Shown here: positions 58,930-64,000 of the stretch, piece by piece
How positions within the stretch are numbered: position 1 is the first letter of the stretch
How the letters are laid out: each line of letters opens with the position of its first letter
From: Nelumbo lutea
Lineage: Eukaryota; Streptophyta; Magnoliopsida; Proteales; Nelumbonaceae
Assembly: GCA_022828595.1 (NCBI GenBank)
Contig: JAKGHH010000008.1
Location: 6,809,728-6,873,727, forward strand
Length of the DNA: 64,000 nucleotides
Direction of reading: 5' to 3'
Program-made: the position numbers and the translations under genes
The notes under the pieces: generated by a model
What the model was told of the DNA's origin: nothing
The model's input: the letters and a program-made list of their open reading frames with translations, nothing else
The model's database searches: none

Positions 58930-59165
58930 ATCGTTGACCTGGATTGTCAGTCCGAGGACCATCTAGGCAAGTGGTTCCATTTTACCCTAAACCCAGTTTT
59001 TGGTCAAAAACCATTGGAAAAATCAACAAACCGTTGACTCAGGCCCTCAATCCATCAACCCTTTCAACATTTTTGACCAATTTTCATTTTTAATTATTTT
59101 TTATTTTTTAATTTATTTATCAGAATGGACCATTCATTTGAACCGAATGATTGGACCGTTGAGCC
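58930..59165. repeat. Dispersed repeat, copy 2
   Basis: Direct-orientation partner of 57867-58115, about 1.06 kb away. It ends in GAATGATTGGACCGTTGAGCC. Confidence 0.6.
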
Positions 59166-59654
59166 GGAAACCGGTGACCAGAACGGTTCCGTTTCCGGGT
59201 CGTTTTTTAAAACGTTGAATCTTATTACCTGACTCAAACTTAATCGGATTTACATCGATAATTTTTTGACATCCATAACCACATCGCACAGGATTGATCA
59301 CGTGAGGTTTGTTTGGTGGGACCGGGCACCCAGCTTCTCCCGAGAGGTGAACTGTGGACAAATTATTAATTAACCGCAGATGGATAAATTGAAGAAACGG
59401 AATATTAACGGCGTCTATGATGACGGCAAGATCCATTAACGTCGTCCAGTACTTAGGTGCCATGTCTGCGATTTCCAGGCTTCAAGCGTCTAACCCCTAA
59501 ACGCTGTAAAGTTTTCCGTAACGAGAGGAGATATGGAGAAACTATTTAGAACGGTTAGATGGGCAACGGACGGCCGATGTTGTTCGATTTTACAAGTGGT
59601 GAGACAGTTGAACAATAACGGAGAAAAAGGGAGGGAGCAACGGGGGACGGAGGG

Positions 59655-59661
59655 TATAAAA
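59655..59661 (+). promoter_or_regulatory. TATA box of the gene running off the right end
   Basis: TATAAAA in the context GGAGGGTATAAAATCTGG is followed about 30-40 bases on by a CT-rich leader start (CTCTCTCC). It is a strong core promoter and predicts transcription starting near 59690. Confidence 0.7.
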
Positions 59662-59689
59662 TCTGGTTTGGAAGGGAGAGAGGGCATTT

Positions 59690-61305
59690 CGTTCCATCAG
59701 AAGCTCTCTCCAGTTTTTTGCCGCACTCTGTCTCTCTTTCTCATGCTCTCAACATTTTATTTTCTCGATTCTTCAAGTCTGAGAGACTAAAACAAAAGAT
59801 TGTGGAGAGGGAAGCAAAAATAGAAGAAAGTAAGAGGAATTGGATTCTAAAATGGCGAAATTCTTTTGTTCTTAAACGATCAGGAGTTCTTCTTCCAAGT
59901 TTTTGTCATTAATTTATGTTTTCCTGGAGTTTTGTGCCTAGATAACTAAGAGAGAAAGAGGAATAAGATTGAAACATCGTTAATTGTGGAGATTTTGCTG
60001 TTCTTTGATGATTTTTCAGAGAATAGGGGAAGAATCCGAATTCATAGGTTTGTTTTGCAGAACAGAGTTCATTTTCGTATTTGACTTCTTTAAATGACGC
60101 TGTGTAAAGAACTCTCGTTTTCATTTTTCTTTTACTTTTGGTTTTACAGTTACATTTCGAGGAGATAGGAGAGGTTGCCAAGAGAAATTTGAGGTCTGTC
60201 TCAGAAAACAGAGTATAGTACCTCGCAAAATTTCTGGTTCCGATGATTCCGAATCTGAGATTGTGAGGTATAGAGCCCACCTTGCAGGCTCTCAAATATT
60301 GCAATTTTTTAGATGTCTGGTCCTGATCTCGGTTTGACAGAGTTGGGAGACTAAGAACTGAGAAGAGATTGTATTCAATTGCGATTTTTTTAATAATGAA
60401 TCCGAGACTTCTCTTCTAGAACGATGGAAGAAATTGAAGTGAAAAGCCTATTGATTCGAGGTGAAGTTATGATTTTTTGCAGCGCTGAAGATCGGTAGAG
60501 GGAATATTGCGGTCACGTGAAATGAAACTCCTCTGACCTTTATTTCATTTGTTCCCTTCTCTTCCCCTACTTCACTGTCGTATAGTGGTTGAAAGGATTC
60601 GGATTTCCGTGGGTAGAACTCAATTCCGAAGCAAAGATTCTATACACAAAGTTCATACTTTCAGCCGTTCAGGTAATGTGATTATTTCAAGGTTTCAACG
60701 ATTTCCCCTTTCTCTTTCTCTGGGTCTGTCATCACCATATCACCGGAAATTGCTCTTTTTGTTTCTTTTTTCTTTTTATTTTCTCCCTTGATTGGAGCAG
60801 AGATACAAAGACTGAAATCTAGTTCGTGCTCTTAGATTTTTGGCTTTGCATCAATAGTTCAATCTGTTGTTTTCTTTAATTTGTTCATTATTTGTTCTTT
60901 TTGTAGTGCAAGCTTTGGAGATTTTCATCTGGATTTGTTTTATCAAATGTCTCAAATCCTCCTTGGTTCTTTTATCATGCTCACCCTTGCTTGCATTTGA
61001 GGGAGTCCCGTTTTGGAAAGCCATTGGTTTTATTAAATTTTCAACTAAAATTGAAGATATTGGAGAAAAACTTTTGATTTGATCCTATTTGTATCTCTTA
61101 TTTTTCTGCCTCTATTCGAGTTGGAGATTTATTCAATTTTGTTTTGGGGTTTCTTGGCCTGCAAAGTAAGGAGACTGGTTGCGACTCTGCGAGGCTTAGA
61201 AAAGAAGCAAAACAAAAGAAATGCGTGGGAGAGAAACGCCAGCGAAGTTAATTGTTTCCAATTAATTTATTTCATTATATGTCTATGTAGAAAGAAAAAG
61301 AAGAG
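59690..61305 (+). other. Long 5' leader with a probable intron
   Basis: Between the TATA box and the start codon at 61306 lie about 1.6 kb with several short upstream frames. A likely leader intron runs from about 60672 (CGTTCAG|GTAATG) to about 61290 (TCTATGTAG|AAAG). The remaining leader would still be near 1 kb with upstream AUGs, which usually lowers translation. Borders are by eye. Confidence 0.5.
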
Positions 61306-64000
61306 ATGGAAAGGGAGGCAATGAAGAACAACGGAGAAGGAGTGTGTAGAACGAATCCAGTGACGACGACGACGACGGACTTCGTGTTGCAGTGGGGAAG
61401 CCGGAAGCGACTACGGTGTATGAAGATTCAGGCTAAAAAAGGCGAGTCCACTGATAATAGGACCACGGTTCGAGTAGACCGGCGCGTCGTTAGAATTGAG
61501 AAGGATAGTTCAAACCGCGCAACCACCATCTCCACCAACAGTCGTCGACTTCCGCCCTCGTCGCCCCCACCGCCTCCAAGCTATCGCATCCTCAGGTACC
61601 CCTCACCTCCGCCTGTGTTTTTTTTATGGATCATTTCTGTTCGTTCCGTTTTGGTTTTGGTCTTTTGGAGAAAGAAACTTGCTTACATGATCTGATGCAA
61701 CTGGCTTTAGATACGTGTACCCTATTTATTTATTATTCCGTTTGCATGATCTGATGTATAAGAAATCAGCTACGCCAGTCTCCAAGGCGGCTCTTGGGCT
61801 AAAATCGTGAGATTACAGCCTTCGATGTTTGATTTGGGCCCACCTTAACGTCATTTCACCCCATTCAAGGTGGGGCCGCAGCAATATATAAAGGTGATTG
61901 ACGGTTTAAGCTCAATGGTCAATGCTACGCCAATGGAAGTAGCTGATTTTTCTCGAAGGGCGGGTTGCTCTTGGTCTCATGATCCCCTTCTTCCTATGTC
62001 ATGTTGTCGTCTTGTAGGGCGTGGTCTGGTTCATCCGGTCTGATCCTGGGTTTTGCTTTTATATTGTAAAGATGTAGAGGTGGGGCACCGGATTACTGAG
62101 GTAGGAGTAGGGCCCGTAGGGGTGGGGGTTTGAGGTAAAAAAGTAAAAACAGAGTCTATTGTCTTCACCTAATTTTGTTAAGAAATGTTAATTGTACTAT
62201 TGTGAGATGTCGGTGATTAAGAACAACCCTAGGTTAGTCAATTTATTTACCCATCAAAACTGGAAAGTGAAAAGCAAATCTTTATTAGCAATCCTTGCGG
62301 CTAGCGGTGGCGCACCTGACTACCTTCCCTCTTTACTCTGTCTGTGACTGTGTCAGTGACTCAGTGTGACCTGTTCTATTTTGTAAACGGTATCCTTAAG
62401 TGATTTCCTTCTTTCTCCTCCGTTCAAAAACGGTATGGATCAGGATCAGGTCATCCGATATTGTTGAAATTCTGACGTCAATCCTCTATTCCCCCCGAGG
62501 TACTACCATTGGTGTCTGTACTATGTTGTTTACTTCTGTTTGCGCGTCGTGGGTTGTCTGCGCCATGAAACCGTGGTGGCGTGGTTTGTGGGAGCCACTA
62601 AAATAGGAATGGCAACGGGCGGGGTATTTCCCGTCCCCGCCCGGATCCTGAAATTAACCTTATCCCCTGGTTCTTGTCTGGGATAAAATTATTCTTTCAT
62701 CCCTGATTCTCGATAGGCATGGTTTCTCATAAGAAATCGAATCTTTAAATTTTTTAAATAATAATATATTTTTAAAAAATAAATATATTTATTATAAATA
62801 ATGTTTTTAATATATTTTGATATATTTATATATATATATAATATAATAATATATATTTATAAGTATATTATTAATCTCCGTTTCCATTCCTGTCCCATGG
62901 ATCGAGAAGTCAGATCCTTACCATCCCTACACTAAATCGTCCAGCAACTCATTTTTGAGGATGTTATGGGCTAAAACCGTAAAATCACGGCCTTTGATGC
63001 GTTCCGCGACCCGCCTTATTATCACTTCTGCATCCCATTTCCACATGGGGCCACATCAATACATCTAGAGGGCCGTCCGTCATTCACGGTTTTTATGACT
63101 TTATCCCAGGTTTTGAGTGTTATGATTTATGAATTACATATAACTCTACAAGCAAGTAGTGTCTCACGTGTCATGCGATAGTTTGGCCCTTTCAATTCCA
63201 TTCATCTAAACACAGTAAAACGAAATAAATGATCTAACACCGTTTCTGACTTCTGAGAGTCCGGAACTCCGGATCTCCCTTTGAATTTGCAGCAAATGCT
63301 TTTTTTTGGACATTGGACCTAAGGCTTCTGTTTTGTTTTTCCGTTATTTCCCTTTCTTTACGTGAACCGCGGTCAATCTCATTTTAGCTGCATCCAACTT
63401 ACATTCTGGAGGCTCAAGTGGGTTTTGATTTGGACACGTACTTTGGGCGCAGCTCAGAGTTAAAAGAGCTTACGTCTATCCAACGGCTGCTGCAGTCTGT
63501 CACTAAGCGGCGGGCAGCAATCCCCTGGCATTGTCACATCGCGAATGTGTTGTTGCATTGCCTTGCTTTCTATTTTTTATTTTATTTTTTTCGAAGTCTC
63601 TCTTCCAAATATCCGACCCAAAATCTTCTTTATTCTTTGGTGTACGGCATAAGAAAATCAACCATAGGAAAGAAGGGCCGAGCGAGAGAGAGATAGAAGA
63701 GTTCCATCTCCTTATCTTCTTTCTTCCACGCGAAAATGAACACCTCATCGACATTCTTACAAGTGTTTTTAGGCAGCGGCCATCGATCATCGAATTAGTC
63801 ACTCTCCTTCAAGGGTATTTCTGTAATTTTGTTCATAGAAAAGATTAGGAATTTATGATTCCAGATTCCAGAATAATATAATAATAATCAATGTAGTCGA
63901 ACCCACCCCCACTTTTTTCTAATGTTTCTGGTTCGTACGTGATATGCGTATTATTTTGTGTTTGCTTCAGGAATTCGGAACCGTCTTGTGGCATGAAAGG
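61306..64000 (+). CDS. Conserved plant protein of unknown function, first exon(s), truncated by window end
   Basis: Exon 1 coding 61306-61595 gives 96 codons plus 2 bases; intron 61596-63970 (GT-AG); exon 2 starts at 63971, joins in frame (AG|G, then NSEPSCGMK) and leaves the window. The N-terminus has an acidic/polar start, TTTTTDFVLQWGSRKRLRCM (38-57 region), then TTVRVDRRVVR, and a Ser/Pro-rich stretch ending YRILR. The block DFVLQWG-RKRLRC followed by RTTVRVDRRVV recalls a plant-specific family I know only as uncharacterised. No signal peptide, membrane segment or enzyme motif is visible; the basic clusters suggest a nuclear or nucleic-acid-linked role, but this is a guess. The large intron holds several repeats. 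Confidence 0.8.
61790..61960. repeat. Intron repeat, copy 1 (pair with 62960-63125)
   Basis: GGGCTAAAATCGTGAGATTAC then AGCCTTCGATG, and GGTGGGGCCGCAGCAATATAT, are matched in order by the second copy. The second copy also shows inverted ends (GCTAAAACCGTAAAATCACG versus TTCACGGTTTTTATGAC), suggesting a MITE. Confidence 0.6.
62605..62929. repeat. MITE-like element with AGGAATGGCAACGGG end
   Basis: The left end AGGAATGGCAACGGGCGGGG and the right end (reverse complement AGGGATGGTAAGGATC) are imperfect inverted repeats. The interior has GC-rich shoulders (CCCGTCCCCGCCCGG) and an AT core. It lies in the intron of the terminal gene. Confidence 0.6.
62960..63125. repeat. Intron repeat, copy 2
   Basis: GGGCTAAAACCGTAAAATCAC followed by GGCCTTTGATG, with ATGGGGCCACATCAATACAT, parallels 61790-61960. 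Its own ends pair as inverted repeats. Confidence 0.6.

Noticed and set aside
1..64000. tRNA, rRNA or organelle-derived segments
   Set aside because: I looked for tRNA-like boxes and chloroplast or mitochondrial gene words and recognised none; a tRNA scan could still find a diverged one.

Overview
This is eukaryotic nuclear DNA from a flowering plant. Genes carry GT-AG introns, proteins match plant families (clade E-type PP2C, eL31, PHAX, vacuolar processing enzyme), and the spaces are filled with Ty3/gypsy-like LTR elements, Ty1/copia and LINE remnants, and many short palindromic (MITE-like) elements. The species cannot be told from the sequence; the high repeat load and large introns suggest a mid-sized to large genome.

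Layout. 1-2.5 kb: palindromic MITE and LINE scrap. 2.6-4.3 kb (+): five-exon protein phosphatase 2C with an acylation-type N-terminus. 4.6-5.5 kb: solo LTR with perfect target-site duplication (TSD) and an internal minisatellite. 6.5-9.1 kb (-): ribosomal protein eL31. 9.4-10.4 kb: two MITEs. 11.4-14.9 kb (-): seven-exon multi-pass membrane protein of unknown function. 15.2-16.6 kb: repeats including a fresh 223-bp tandem duplication. 17.0-29.6 kb (-): PHAX-like RNA-export adaptor whose 8.6-kb second intron holds a LINE, MITEs and a 3.1-kb non-autonomous LTR element nested inside one another. 29.6-47 kb: gene-poor, with a ~0.9-kb foldback, a truncated LTR element carrying a decayed antisense gene, a copia remnant and more MITEs. 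47.4-53.1 kb (+): nine-exon vacuolar processing enzyme. 53.6-59.2 kb: hairpin element and a second non-autonomous LTR element. 59.7 kb to the end (+): TATA promoter, long leader and first coding exon of a conserved plant protein of unknown function that continues past the window.

The host genes are not an operon or pathway; they are independent housekeeping or regulatory genes. The most coherent repeat story is a family of non-autonomous LTR elements (solo LTR at 4.6 kb, elements at 21.5, 32.2 and 54.6 kb). They share similar LTR ends, a purine-rich tract and, where an internal region survives, a primer site of the type TTGGCGYCGTCTGTGGG. Two of them carry the start of a gene that runs antisense to the element, one with its own TATA box. 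I found no CRISPR, tRNA or rRNA genes, and no clearly new multi-gene system.
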